Assembly (NCBI GenBank): GCA_965200355.1
Contig: OZ241351.1
Location: 3,596,001-3,660,000 of the forward strand
DNA from: Bin18 sp965200355
GTDB taxonomy: Bacteria; Desulfobacterota; Binatia; Bin18
Direction of reading: 5' to 3'
DNA length: 64,000 nucleotides
Shown: one piece after another, positions 1-8,727 of the stretch
How positions within the stretch are numbered: position 1 is the first letter of the stretch
How the letters are laid out: each line of letters starts with the position of its first letter
Program-made: the position numbers and the translations under genes
Notes under the pieces: generated by a model
Told to the model about the DNA's origin: nothing
The model's input: only the letters and a program-made list of their open reading frames with translations
The model's database searches: none

Positions 1-966
1 TATCTTGCGGACCGGCCAGGCGGGGCAACGTCAGCCGAGTTGCTCCACCAGATTTTTGTCTCAGGCGCAAACGCCCCCCTTCCTTTGCCACGTGACCCGG
101 AGTTGGGTACCCGCCTCATCCAGACCGCCCTTGGTGCGGATCAGCACTGCTCCTACGATGCAAAAACAGACCGCTGGACGCTCACCCCCCATGCCGCCCT
201 CAATCGCCGGCTGCACGAGGCCCAGTTTGTCGTTCTCGATCTCGAAACGACCGGCCTCAAGCCCGGTCAGGCGGCCCTGACTGAAGTCGCCGCGGTTCAC
301 GTCAGCCACGGGAAGCTTGGCGAGGAGTTTCATACCTTACTCAATCCGGGTCGGCATGTTCCAGCCAGCGTGACCCGTTTGACTGGCATCACCGATGCTA
401 TGCTCAGGGACCAGCCGCGGATTGAAACCGTCTTTCCCCAGCTCCAGCGTTTTCTCGGTCGGGCCGTCATCGTTGCCCATAATGCCAACTTTGACCTTGG
501 CTTCCTGAATGATGCCGCCCAGCGGCTCTCCGCGGCCCCCTTGCGCAACCTCTCCGTCTGCACCCTGAAACTGGCCCGGCGACTCGTATCCGGCATTCGG
601 TCCCGTTCACTCGCCTCCGTCGCTGCTCACCTTGGCGTATCGTATCCAACCCAACACCGCGCCTTGGCCGATGCGCGTGTGACCGCGGAAATTTTCTGCA
701 TTTTTCTGGAACAACTCGCCCAACACGGGGTGACCACCCTCGGCCAGCTCCTCGAATTTCAACACAGCGCCCGAGATGGACGCCGTTTTGAATACTTTTT
801 GTCCCCCGCCCGACTCTGGCGCGTATTCCCACCAGTCCCGGCGTCTATCGAATGCTCGGCACCGCCGGAACGCTCCTCTACATCGGGAAGGCGAAAAACC
901 TGCATCGCCGCATCAACTCGTATTTCACCAATTCCTCGGGCCATAGCGATAAAGTCCTTGACTTAG
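1..966 (+). CDS. DnaQ/PolC-like DEDDh 3'-5' exonuclease, N-terminal half of a split exonuclease-UvrC protein (5' partial)
   Basis: The frame is open to the left edge, so the true start lies outside the window. The three exonuclease motifs are present: VVLDLETTG (Exo I, near base 230), IVAHNANFDLGFL (Exo II, near base 470) and HRALADAR (Exo III, near base 660), as in DEDDh proofreading exonucleases. The residues before Exo I resemble the small helical N-terminal extension common in exonuclease-GIY-YIG fusion proteins. Homology ends around base 800; the last 50 or so residues before the stop at 966 are out-of-frame sequence. The UvrC-like half resumes one frame back (ending at 1886). The two halves are most likely one gene split by a single-base deletion in the T5 or C5 run at 798-809. 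Confidence 0.82.
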   Translation, partial: YLADRPGGATSAELLHQIFVSGANAPLPLPRDPELGTRLIQTALGADQHCSYDAKTDRWTLTPHAALNRRLHEAQFVVLDLETTGLKPGQAALTEVAAVHVSHGKLGEEFHTLLNPGRHVPASVTRLTGITDAMLRDQPRIETVFPQLQRFLGRAVIVAHNANFDLGFLNDAAQRLSAAPLRNLSVCTLKLARRLVSGIRSRSLASVAAHLGVSYPTQHRALADARVTAEIFCIFLEQLAQHGVTTLGQLLEFQHSARDGRRFEYFLSPARLWRVFPPVPASIECSAPPERSSTSGRRKTCIAASTRISPIPRAIAIKSLT

Positions 967-1886
967 TGCGCCAAGTGCGTGACATCAGCTACGAACAAAC
1001 TGGCTCAGAGCTTGAGGCCGCCTTACGAGAGGCGGCCCTGATTCGCGCCCTCAAACCGCCCTATAATCGGCTTTCCAAACATCTCCCTCGGGTCGCGTTT
1101 CTCAAGCTGACCGTCAGGAATGCCTATCCCCGGCTGTCGGTCGCGGCCAAGCCAGGGAGTGACCGCGCCCTGTACGTGGGGCCGTTCCGAAATCGCGACT
1201 CCGCCGAGCGAGCCCAACATTTGCTGGCGCGACTTTTTGGCCTCAGGACGTGTCGGGGGAATCTCTCACCAACCCCCGATGCGGCACCGTGCGTACACGG
1301 TCAAATTGGTGCCTGTACGGCACCGTGCGCAGCGCGCGTCTCACGCGCGGCCTACCAAGAACAGGTGCGGCGTTTCAGCGCTGCTCTCAACGGTGAAACC
1401 TCACTGTTTCGGGAGACGTTAATAGCAAAGCGGGATCGTTTCGCTTCAGACCTCCAGTACGAGAGCGCCGCCCGCTTACAGCAGGATATCGAGTTGCTCG
1501 ATCACATTCTCCGTCTCCATCAACGCTTTCAGTGGATGGTGACGCGGGCAAATGCCTTTCTTTTATTACCCAGCCGCCAAGCTAACGCGGCCCAGGCATA
1601 TCTCGTCCTCAACGGACGCCTTGTCGCAAACCGCACCGTCTCTACGTCTGCCGACTTGGCCCATTTTACCGCTCTGGCCGAGAAACATTTTCATACCGAC
1701 CGAGATGTCCCTCTGCGCCCCCACGAAATCGATGCCAGTGTAATTCTTTCCGCCTGGTTGCACGGCCCGAGTCAAGCCCAGAGCGCGGTCTTTCCGATTA
1801 CCGCCCCGTCAACCCTGCACGGCCAAAGGGACGAACTTGAGGTGGCCCTGAGCGACCTCCAACGCATCGTATTTGATGAGGGCTAG
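852..1886 (+). CDS. GIY-YIG/UVR (UvrC-like) nuclease domain, C-terminal half of the split protein
   Basis: The frame carries a GIY-YIG nuclease module: PGVYRM just upstream of and across the apparent ATG at 852, then LLYIGKAKNLHRRI. A UVR-type helical motif (LQYESAARLQQDIELL) lies near base 1460. The homologous PGVY block starts before the ATG, near base 835, so the ATG is not the native start. This half was translated as the continuation of the DnaQ-like exonuclease. Adding one base near 800 joins both halves into one frame (1886 + 1 is divisible by 3). The full-length family combines a DEDDh exonuclease with a UvrC-type nuclease and is presumed to act in DNA repair. It lacks the UvrC C-terminal RNase H and HhH domains. 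Confidence 0.8.
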   Translation: MLGTAGTLLYIGKAKNLHRRINSYFTNSSGHSDKVLDLVRQVRDISYEQTGSELEAALREAALIRALKPPYNRLSKHLPRVAFLKLTVRNAYPRLSVAAKPGSDRALYVGPFRNRDSAERAQHLLARLFGLRTCRGNLSPTPDAAPCVHGQIGACTAPCAARVSRAAYQEQVRRFSAALNGETSLFRETLIAKRDRFASDLQYESAARLQQDIELLDHILRLHQRFQWMVTRANAFLLLPSRQANAAQAYLVLNGRLVANRTVSTSADLAHFTALAEKHFHTDRDVPLRPHEIDASVILSAWLHGPSQAQSAVFPITAPSTLHGQRDELEVALSDLQRIVFDEG

Positions 1887-1951
1887 TCAGCAGACGCACC
1901 AGCCTCCAGGGACTTGCGACCCGCCGAACCGCCCCTTATAGTTTGCTCATC

Positions 1952-3634
1952 ATGACAGCGCCGTCAGCCCCCACACGCTTGCAAGAACTCCTCAAGCGGC
2001 CAGAGCCAGCCTGGGTCCTGGGAGCCCACGATGCACTCTCAGCAAAGCTGGCCCAGGAGGCCGGATTTGATGCCATCTGGGCCAGCGGATTTGGCATCTC
2101 GGCCGCCAATGCAATGCCGGACGCCAATATACTCACCATGAGTGAATCATTGGCCGCGGTCCAGCGGATGAGTACCGCCGTGAGTATTCCGGTCATTGCC
2201 GATTGTGATAACGGCTTTGGCAACGCCATTAATGTCATGCGGACGGTCGCCGAGTACGAGCGGGCTGGGGTGGCCGGCATTTGCCTTGAGGACAATATCT
2301 TTCCTAAACGGTGCAGTTTTTACGCCGGCGTCCAGCGCGAACTCGTCCCGATTGACGAGCACGCCCGGAAAATCCAGGCGGCGACGGCCGCGCGTCAGAA
2401 CCCAGACTTTGCCATTATTGCCCGCACCGAGGCTTTTATTGCCGGTTGGGGAAAAAGCGAGGCGCTCCGCCGCGCTCGGGCCTATGCTGAGGCAGGGGCC
2501 GATGCCCTGCTCATCCATTCCAAGGCGGCGACGTTCGATGAGGAATTGAGAGATTTTGCCGCCAGTTGGGATCTCGCCTGTCCGCTCGTATCCGTCCCAA
2601 CCACCTATGCCGACATCACGGTTCACGATCTTTCTGCCGCCGGCTTTCAGGTCGTGATTTTTGCCAACCAGACCCTGCGCGCCGCCGTCACCGGGATGCG
2701 CAGTGCGCTGGCGACCCTCAAGCAGGAGGGCCGGCCGGCGGCCGCTGATAAACAAATGGTGACATTGGCCGAAATCTACGACCTCGTCGGGGTGCCAGAC
2801 CTCCAAGCCAATGAAAAGAAATTTCTCGTCCCCGGCGGTCATGAGGTAACGGCTATTATTATCGCCGCCGGCTTTGAGGAAGACCTCCTCCCGCTGATTG
2901 AGGACCGTCCAAAAGCCATGCTGGAGATCAGGGGAAAGACCATTCTTGAGCGGCAGATTCAGGGACTGAACCAATGCGGGATCAGAGATATTGTCGTGGT
3001 CCGTGGCTATCATAAAGAGCAGATCAATCTGCCGAATATCCGCTATTATGACAACAACCGCTTCCGTGAGACTGGCGAGCTCGCCTCTCTCTTTCTGGCT
3101 GAGGCCGAGATGACGGGCCGCTTTCTCTTTCTGTATTCGGACATTCTTCTTGATCCTTCCATTCTTGAAAAATTGCTCAAGTCTCAAGCCGATGTCAGTA
3201 TCGTGGTTGACCGTGCCTGGAACGATCACGAACCAGGGCAGGCAGAGGTCCGCGGGAAGAAGCCGGACTTGGTGGTCACCCATCAACCGCCAAAGACCGG
3301 CTACCGCTATCTCCCAACCGCTGAGACCACAACGCTGACACAGATAGGCCAAGAGATTGGGCCGCACGATGCCGATGGTGAGTTTATTGGCCTCGCCATG
3401 TTTTCCGCCTCGGGAGCCCAAGTCTTACGGGCGACCTATCAAGAGATGCAAACGGGTCATAATGCGGCCCAGCGCTTCCATGAAGCCGACAGTCTAGAAA
3501 CCGCAGCCTTTACCGATATGCTCCAAGAACTCGTTGACCGCAACCACGACGTCGCCTGTGTGGATATTTATAAAGGTTGGCTTGAAATCGACACTTTTGA
3601 AGATTATCGACGTGCCTGGGCAAAAATCCACTAG
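1952..3634 (+). CDS. PEP mutase/isocitrate-lyase-superfamily domain fused to a nucleotidyltransferase (phosphonate-type bifunctional protein)
   Basis: Residues about 8-285 form a PEP mutase/isocitrate lyase barrel: GAHDALSAKLAQEAGF, the Mg-binding IADCDNGFG, and EDNIFPKRCSF at the gating loop. Residues about 300-560 form an NTP-transferase domain (AIIIAAGFEEDLLPL, then RPKAMLEI), as in LicC/PntC cytidylyltransferases that activate aminoethylphosphonate or phosphocholine. PepM-PntC fusions are known in phosphonate-polymer pathways. The mutase signature EDKxxxxxNS appears here as EDNxxxxxCS, partway to the KRCGH lyase signature, so the reaction is uncertain. The transferase P-loop lacks the usual GxR. 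No phosphonopyruvate decarboxylase or aminotransferase is adjacent. I prefer the ATG at 1952 over the TTG at 1943. Confidence 0.85.
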   Translation: MTAPSAPTRLQELLKRPEPAWVLGAHDALSAKLAQEAGFDAIWASGFGISAANAMPDANILTMSESLAAVQRMSTAVSIPVIADCDNGFGNAINVMRTVAEYERAGVAGICLEDNIFPKRCSFYAGVQRELVPIDEHARKIQAATAARQNPDFAIIARTEAFIAGWGKSEALRRARAYAEAGADALLIHSKAATFDEELRDFAASWDLACPLVSVPTTYADITVHDLSAAGFQVVIFANQTLRAAVTGMRSALATLKQEGRPAAADKQMVTLAEIYDLVGVPDLQANEKKFLVPGGHEVTAIIIAAGFEEDLLPLIEDRPKAMLEIRGKTILERQIQGLNQCGIRDIVVVRGYHKEQINLPNIRYYDNNRFRETGELASLFLAEAEMTGRFLFLYSDILLDPSILEKLLKSQADVSIVVDRAWNDHEPGQAEVRGKKPDLVVTHQPPKTGYRYLPTAETTTLTQIGQEIGPHDADGEFIGLAMFSASGAQVLRATYQEMQTGHNAAQRFHEADSLETAAFTDMLQELVDRNHDVACVDIYKGWLEIDTFEDYRRAWAKIH

Positions 3635-3684
3635 CTCAAGAGGACCGGCTACGCCCCCCATCCCCGTCTCCAGTGGAGAGCCCT

Positions 3685-4650
3685 ATGCACTCACAGCACC
3701 TGGCTGCCCTCATTAAAGACGAATATGCGTTTTTGCTGCGCGAACGGAACCACTGGAGCCTCACCGCTGGTCCGCAGGACTTGGAGCTTGTGGCCCACGC
3801 GCTACGCGTTCTTTTACACACCCAAACCACTCCAGACTTCCCGGACGACTATCGGGCGCTCGTGGCCTGTCAGAACGGAGCCGGCGGCTGGGGTCCGCTC
3901 TCTTCCGATACCGAGAGTACCGTCTGGGTGTCGGCGTTCTGCGGCCTGATGCTTATGCGCGACAACCGATTTCTTCGGCACGCGCACCTGCCCCAGGCGG
4001 TCCAGCACGCTATCGACTATTTTCTTGATACCCAGCACCAGGACGGTCGATGGGTTGACCCGGCCTGGGCCGACCTGGATACCACCAGCCATCCGGTCAG
4101 CTTTTTTAATGTGGTCATGGCCCTGGGCGAAACCCACAGGCAGCAAGAAGTCCGGCACGCCTGGCAGCAGGGCATGCGCTTTATCATCGACAACCAGAGC
4201 CCGGATGGCGGCTGGTACGACGATGAATTTCACCCGTCCGGCGTGGAGATTACCGCTCACTTAATCCAGGACGCGCTGGTCGCTGACCTCGTTCTTGCTC
4301 AACAGGTCAGCGGAGTCCGTGAGGCCTGCGCCAAAGGGACCGCCCGGTTGTGCGACTGGCAGGCCCAGGCCGGCTCGTGGAACGAAGAGAATGTTGACCA
4401 CACCATGGACTGTACGCGGTCCCTCATGCTGGTGACCCATATTCTCCAAGACGCCCACAAGCGTGAGGTTATTCGGCGTGGCCTCAGCTGGATTCTGCAC
4501 AATAAGAATGCCCACGGCTGGGGCGATTTTCCAGGCATGGAGACCAATCTGGAACGCACCTGTGACGGCCTCGATACCCTGCTGAAATATCAAGCCTATA
4601 GCGCCAGCGACCCGCACGCGGTGGTCAAACTCTGGGGATATCTCCCCTAG
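3685..4650 (+). CDS. Prenyltransferase/squalene-cyclase-like alpha-barrel protein
   Basis: The protein of about 321 residues is built of alpha-alpha repeats with QDGRW/QSPDGGWYDDEF/NAHGWGDF-type QxxxGxW elements, as in squalene-hopene cyclases and class II terpene cyclases. It is half the length of a hopene cyclase, so it is one barrel only. Where class II cyclases carry the acid motif DxDDTA, this protein has DLDTTS (near base 4075), so proton-initiated cyclisation is doubtful unless another acid serves. The ATG at 3685 has a GGAGAG ribosome site 4 nt upstream and is preferred over the GTG at 3673. It lies 50 nt after the PEP-mutase gene and 19 nt before the Rieske gene, suggesting one transcript. 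Substrate unknown. Confidence 0.7.
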   Translation: MHSQHLAALIKDEYAFLLRERNHWSLTAGPQDLELVAHALRVLLHTQTTPDFPDDYRALVACQNGAGGWGPLSSDTESTVWVSAFCGLMLMRDNRFLRHAHLPQAVQHAIDYFLDTQHQDGRWVDPAWADLDTTSHPVSFFNVVMALGETHRQQEVRHAWQQGMRFIIDNQSPDGGWYDDEFHPSGVEITAHLIQDALVADLVLAQQVSGVREACAKGTARLCDWQAQAGSWNEENVDHTMDCTRSLMLVTHILQDAHKREVIRRGLSWILHNKNAHGWGDFPGMETNLERTCDGLDTLLKYQAYSASDPHAVVKLWGYLP

Positions 4651-4669
4651 GCAGCGGTACGCCTCGTTC

Positions 4670-5023
4670 ATGCCATCGTCGCATTCGCCAACAGCAAGCG
4701 GCTGGCAACCAGCCTGCCAAGCCGACGCACTTCTCCCCGGCGAACGGAAACTCGTTAGGCTTAACGGTGTCGAGATTGCCCTTTTCAATCTCGACGGAGT
4801 AGTCCTTGCCATCAACAACCGCTGCCCCCACCGCAGAGGCCCTTTGATTCGTGGCTATACAGACAGTGCCGGGGGCATCAAATGTCCGATGCACGGTTGG
4901 CGCTTTGACCTGCGGACCGGACAGAGCCGCCGGCCAGCCCACGCCACAGCGTACCGGACAAAAACCGAGGACGGGACTGTGTATCTCGCGCTCCTGCCAG
5001 ACATCATACAGGCGGCGCACTGA
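4670..5023 (+). CDS. Rieske [2Fe-2S] protein, NirD/ferredoxin-like
   Basis: A single Rieske domain of 117 residues with the two cluster-binding boxes CPHRRGPL and CPMHGWRF separated by about 18 residues, followed by the usual LRTG turn. It has no signal peptide or membrane segment, so it resembles soluble Rieske ferredoxins or the NirD-like small subunit rather than cytochrome bc1 Rieske proteins. It is the third gene of a tight group with the PEP-mutase fusion and the alpha-barrel protein, and may donate electrons to an oxygenase encoded elsewhere. It ends 9 nt before the stop of the convergent cusA. Confidence 0.88.
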   Translation: MPSSHSPTASGWQPACQADALLPGERKLVRLNGVEIALFNLDGVVLAINNRCPHRRGPLIRGYTDSAGGIKCPMHGWRFDLRTGQSRRPAHATAYRTKTEDGTVYLALLPDIIQAAH

Positions 5024-5032
5024 CCCGCCGAT

Positions 5033-8000
5033 TTAGACCTTGCCCCGTCTTTGCGCGCTGAACTCCGCTACCCAGCAGTACAGGACGGGCACGACAAACA
5101 CGGTCAGCAGCGCGACGGCCATGCCGCCAAAAGATGGGAGCGCCATGGGCACCATGATATCGGACCCCCGTCCCCGCGAGGTGAGGACGGGTAAGAGCGC
5201 GAGTAGGGTCGTGGCAGTGGTCATGAGTGCTGGCCGGATGCGGCGTTGAGCCGCCTCCAGGACCGCCGCTCGAATATCCGCTCTCGTTTCGGGCCCCCGC
5301 TTTTCAAATCGCTGTTTGAGGCAGGTTGCAATCAGAACTCCGTTATCCGTCGCGATCCCGAACAGCGCAAGAAAGCCGACCCACACCGCGACGCTCAAAT
5401 TAAAAGGACGGACCTGGAACAACTCACGGAAATGTATTTCGCCCACAGCGAAATTGAAGAACCAGTCTTGGGCGTAGAGCCATAACATCAGAAACCCGCC
5501 AGCCCAGGCGACAAAGACCCCTGAGAAGATCACAAAGGTGGTGAGCACTGAGCGAAATTGCACATACAGAATAAGAAAAATCACCAAGAGCGTGAGGGGA
5601 AGAACAATGCCCAGCCGCTTCTTTGCGCGGAGCTGATTCTCATAGCTCCCGGCAAAGGTATAGCTCACCCCGGCCGGCAGTCGCCATTCACCGCTCGCCA
5701 GTTTGTCTTGCAAATACGCCTGGGCTTGCTCGACAACTGCCACTTCGGCATAGCCCGGCTTTTTGTCAAAAACCACATAACTCGTCAGGAAGGTATCCTC
5801 ACTCTTGATCACTTGCGCGCGGCGCTCGAATGCAATATCTGCCAGCTCGCGGAGCGGGATATGTTGTCCGAGAGGCGTGGGAATGAGAATCCCGCCCAAG
5901 GTGTCCAGATCGTTGCGGAGCTCTCGGAGATACCGAATCCGCACCGGATATCGTTCGCGTCCTTCGACCGTCAGAGTCAGCGGCTTGCCGCCAACGGCGA
6001 CTTCGATAATCTCCTGGACATCCTTGATCGTCAGCCCATAGCGGGCGATCTGAGTGCGCTTAATCCGAATCTCCAGATACGGCTTGCCAATAACCCGGTC
6101 CGCAACAACGGTTGCCGGTTCGATGCTGGGCACCGCTTTCAGCCATGTTTCCATCTGTTGTCCGACCGTATCAAGACTTTCCAAGCTGGGTCCTTTGATT
6201 TTCACTCCCATGGGCGCACGCAGGCCGGATTGCAACATGACGATTCGGGCGGCAATGGGTTGAAGCTTGGACGCGGACGTCACGCCTGGGATTTTCGTGA
6301 CCCGGACGATTTCATGCCAAATATCATCGGGAGTCCGAATGTGGTCTCGCCACTGCCGATACGGCCGGCCGTGCGGGTCTGGAATAAGCCGCCCCTGCGC
6401 GTCGCGGACAAAGGTGTCAGCGGCTGCGTCATAGCGAAAAGAGACCGGATAGCCGTTGGCATCGACGCGATACTCCGACTTGTAGTTGATCACGTTCTCA
6501 AACATAGAAACAGGAGCCGGGTCGAGGGAAGAGTCTACCCGTCCCAGTTTCCCCACGCTCGATTCGACCTCAGGGATTGAAGCGACGGCCATATCGAGCT
6601 TCTTGACCACATCCAGGGCTTCTCCAATGGACGCATGGGGCATGGTCGTCGGCATATACAGAAATGACCCTTCGTCGAGTGGCGGCATAAACTCCTCGCC
6701 CATATGCGCCCAGATCGCGCCCCCGGCGATCATCACACTGAGCGGCAGGGCTGCGAACAGGCATTTATGTCGGAGACACCAGCCAAGCAGACGGGGGTAC
6801 ACGTCCTGAAAAAACTTGAAGCCGGCCAACGACAGGGCAATCAATCCGCCCACAAAGACCATGTTCACGGGGGTCCCGGTTTCGACCCCAAGGGGGAGCC
6901 AGGACCGGACCAGAAAGAACAGGGTCATGACGATAATGGCAACCGGAGCGCAGAAACGCGCGTAACGGGAAAGCCGCGCCCAACGAGAGCGCAACGTCGC
7001 ACCCACCAGGGGAGAGACACCCAGCAGCAGCAGGACCAGACCGGGGAAAGGATAGGTCCCAATCAGCACGAGGCCGGCCACAACCTCCGCAAGAGATACG
7101 GCTTGCCGCAGCCTGGGTCGCCCCGGCCCATCCCGAAAAAAGAGCACCGCGGCGGGTGGGATCACAACCAGCGTCACAAAGAGTGCCCCCAGCAGGGCAA
7201 AGGTCTTGGTGTAGGCAAGCGGGGCAAACAGTTTTCCTTCCGCGGCCTGAAGGGCAAAGACGGGCAGAAAACTCATCACTGTCGTCAGGACGGCGGTACG
7301 CAGCGCCCCGGCAACTTCGATAGTGGCCTCATACACTGTCTCTAAACGACTCTGCCCGACTGGGGCGGCGTTCAGGTGGAAGAGAATGTTTTCACACAGG
7401 ACAATGCCCATATCGACCATCGTGCCAATGGCGATGGCAATCCCAGAGAGAGCCACAACATCGGCCGGCACCTGAAACGTCTGCATCAGAATAAAAGCAA
7501 TCAGGATCGCCAGGGGCAGCACCAGAGCAATCAGGAAGGCGCTCATCAGGTGGAAAACCATAACGACCACCACAATGATGGTCACAAGGACTTCTTCTAT
7601 CAGCGCGGCCTTGAGCGTCCCGAGCGTCTCAAGAATCAATCCCGTCCGGTCGTAGAAGGGCACGATGGTCAGTTTTGACAGCGTGCCGTCAGCAAGCGTC
7701 TTTTCCGGCATACCCGGAAAAATTTCGTCAATTTTGGCCTGGACACTCCGGATTGTCGCGAGCGGATTCTCACCATAACGGACAACAACAACTCCCCCCA
7801 CGACCTCAGCCCCATCTTTGTCAAGCGCCCCGCGTCGCAGCGCCGGACCCAGACGCACCTGCGCGATATCTTTGACCTGAACCGGGATATTGTTCTCCCG
7901 AACGGTGATAGCGATGTCCTCAATGTCTTGAAGCGTCCGAATAAAGCCGACACCACGGATAATATATTCCACCCGGTTCACTTCGATGGTTCGCGCACCG

Positions 8001-8701
8001 ACATCGAGATTCGAGTGGCGAACCGCATCAATAATCTGGGCAAGACTGACGTCATACGCCCGAAGCGCATCGGGGTTGATATCGATTTGGTACTCTTTGA
8101 CAAATCCACCAATAGAAGCCACTTCGGCCACGCCTTCCGCCCCCTGCAAAGCATAGCGGACGTACCAGTCCTGCACGCTGCGGATCTCGTCCAGATTCCA
8201 GCCACCGGTGGGATTGCCCTCGGGATCACGGCCTTCGAGCGTATACCAGAATATCTGCCCCAAGGCAGTCGCATCCGGTCCCAGGGCGGGCGAAACATCG
8301 TCCGGTAACCGGTCCGGGGGGAGGCTGGAGAGTTTCTCCAATACCCGAGAACGGGACCAGTAGAAGTCAACTTCGTCCTTAAAAATGAGGTAAATGGAGG
8401 AGTACCCAAAATACGAGAAGCTCCGAATGGTTTTGACCCCAGGAATCCCCAGCAGGGAAACCGTCAGCGGATAGCTGATTTGATCCTCGACATCACGCGG
8501 CGACCGCCCTGGCCATTGCGTAAAGACAATCTGCTGGTTCTCGCTGATATCCGGGAGGGCATCGACCATGACCGGATTCCGGGGAAGAAAGTCGAGCTGC
8601 CAGTCAAAAGGGGCAACGATCACACCCCACGCAATAAGGCAGGCCATGGAGAGGGCCACGGCCAGCTTATTTTCAAGACAAAAGCGAATGACGGTGTTCA
8701 T
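5033..8701 (-). CDS. cusA: Heavy-metal-efflux RND transporter, CusA/CzcA family
   Basis: A protein of about 1,220 residues with the RND layout: TM1 after MNTVIRFCLENKLAV, a porter domain with SYPLTVSLLGIPGVKTIRSFS, the TM4 block SGIAIAIGTMVDMGIVLCEN, a second large periplasmic loop, and the C-terminal TM bundle ending FVVPVLYCWVAEFSAQRR. It uses the proton gradient to export Cu(I)/Ag(I) or divalent metal. The second porter half carries an insertion (DANGYPVSFRYDAAADTF and following) of a kind seen in long CusA-type proteins, making it longer than the E. coli protein (about 1,050). The ORF could start at a TTG (8731) overlapping the cusB stop, but the ATG at 8701 gives the usual N-terminus. 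Last gene of cusCBA. Cu is favoured over Zn/Co from context. Confidence 0.93.
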   Translation of the reverse strand: MNTVIRFCLENKLAVALSMACLIAWGVIVAPFDWQLDFLPRNPVMVDALPDISENQQIVFTQWPGRSPRDVEDQISYPLTVSLLGIPGVKTIRSFSYFGYSSIYLIFKDEVDFYWSRSRVLEKLSSLPPDRLPDDVSPALGPDATALGQIFWYTLEGRDPEGNPTGGWNLDEIRSVQDWYVRYALQGAEGVAEVASIGGFVKEYQIDINPDALRAYDVSLAQIIDAVRHSNLDVGARTIEVNRVEYIIRGVGFIRTLQDIEDIAITVRENNIPVQVKDIAQVRLGPALRRGALDKDGAEVVGGVVVVRYGENPLATIRSVQAKIDEIFPGMPEKTLADGTLSKLTIVPFYDRTGLILETLGTLKAALIEEVLVTIIVVVVMVFHLMSAFLIALVLPLAILIAFILMQTFQVPADVVALSGIAIAIGTMVDMGIVLCENILFHLNAAPVGQSRLETVYEATIEVAGALRTAVLTTVMSFLPVFALQAAEGKLFAPLAYTKTFALLGALFVTLVVIPPAAVLFFRDGPGRPRLRQAVSLAEVVAGLVLIGTYPFPGLVLLLLGVSPLVGATLRSRWARLSRYARFCAPVAIIVMTLFFLVRSWLPLGVETGTPVNMVFVGGLIALSLAGFKFFQDVYPRLLGWCLRHKCLFAALPLSVMIAGGAIWAHMGEEFMPPLDEGSFLYMPTTMPHASIGEALDVVKKLDMAVASIPEVESSVGKLGRVDSSLDPAPVSMFENVINYKSEYRVDANGYPVSFRYDAAADTFVRDAQGRLIPDPHGRPYRQWRDHIRTPDDIWHEIVRVTKIPGVTSASKLQPIAARIVMLQSGLRAPMGVKIKGPSLESLDTVGQQMETWLKAVPSIEPATVVADRVIGKPYLEIRIKRTQIARYGLTIKDVQEIIEVAVGGKPLTLTVEGRERYPVRIRYLRELRNDLDTLGGILIPTPLGQHIPLRELADIAFERRAQVIKSEDTFLTSYVVFDKKPGYAEVAVVEQAQAYLQDKLASGEWRLPAGVSYTFAGSYENQLRAKKRLGIVLPLTLLVIFLILYVQFRSVLTTFVIFSGVFVAWAGGFLMLWLYAQDWFFNFAVGEIHFRELFQVRPFNLSVAVWVGFLALFGIATDNGVLIATCLKQRFEKRGPETRADIRAAVLEAAQRRIRPALMTTATTLLALLPVLTSRGRGSDIMVPMALPSFGGMAVALLTVFVVPVLYCWVAEFSAQRRGKV

Positions 8702-8727
8702 ATCGCGCCCCGGTCTGTCTGGGGATG

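Noticed and set aside
789..809. Programmed -1 frameshift joining the exonuclease and UvrC halves
   Set aside because: The T5 and C5 runs do not form an X XXY YYZ heptamer in the right frame, so a lost base is simpler.
2147..3421. A 424-codon ORF opposite the PEP-mutase gene
   Set aside because: It mirrors the high-GC codon pattern of the real gene and has no recognisable domain; the sense strand has clear motifs.
5558..7345. Plus-strand ORFs of 340 and 213 codons inside cusA
   Set aside because: Low-complexity basic translations typical of antisense frames; cusA is unambiguous.
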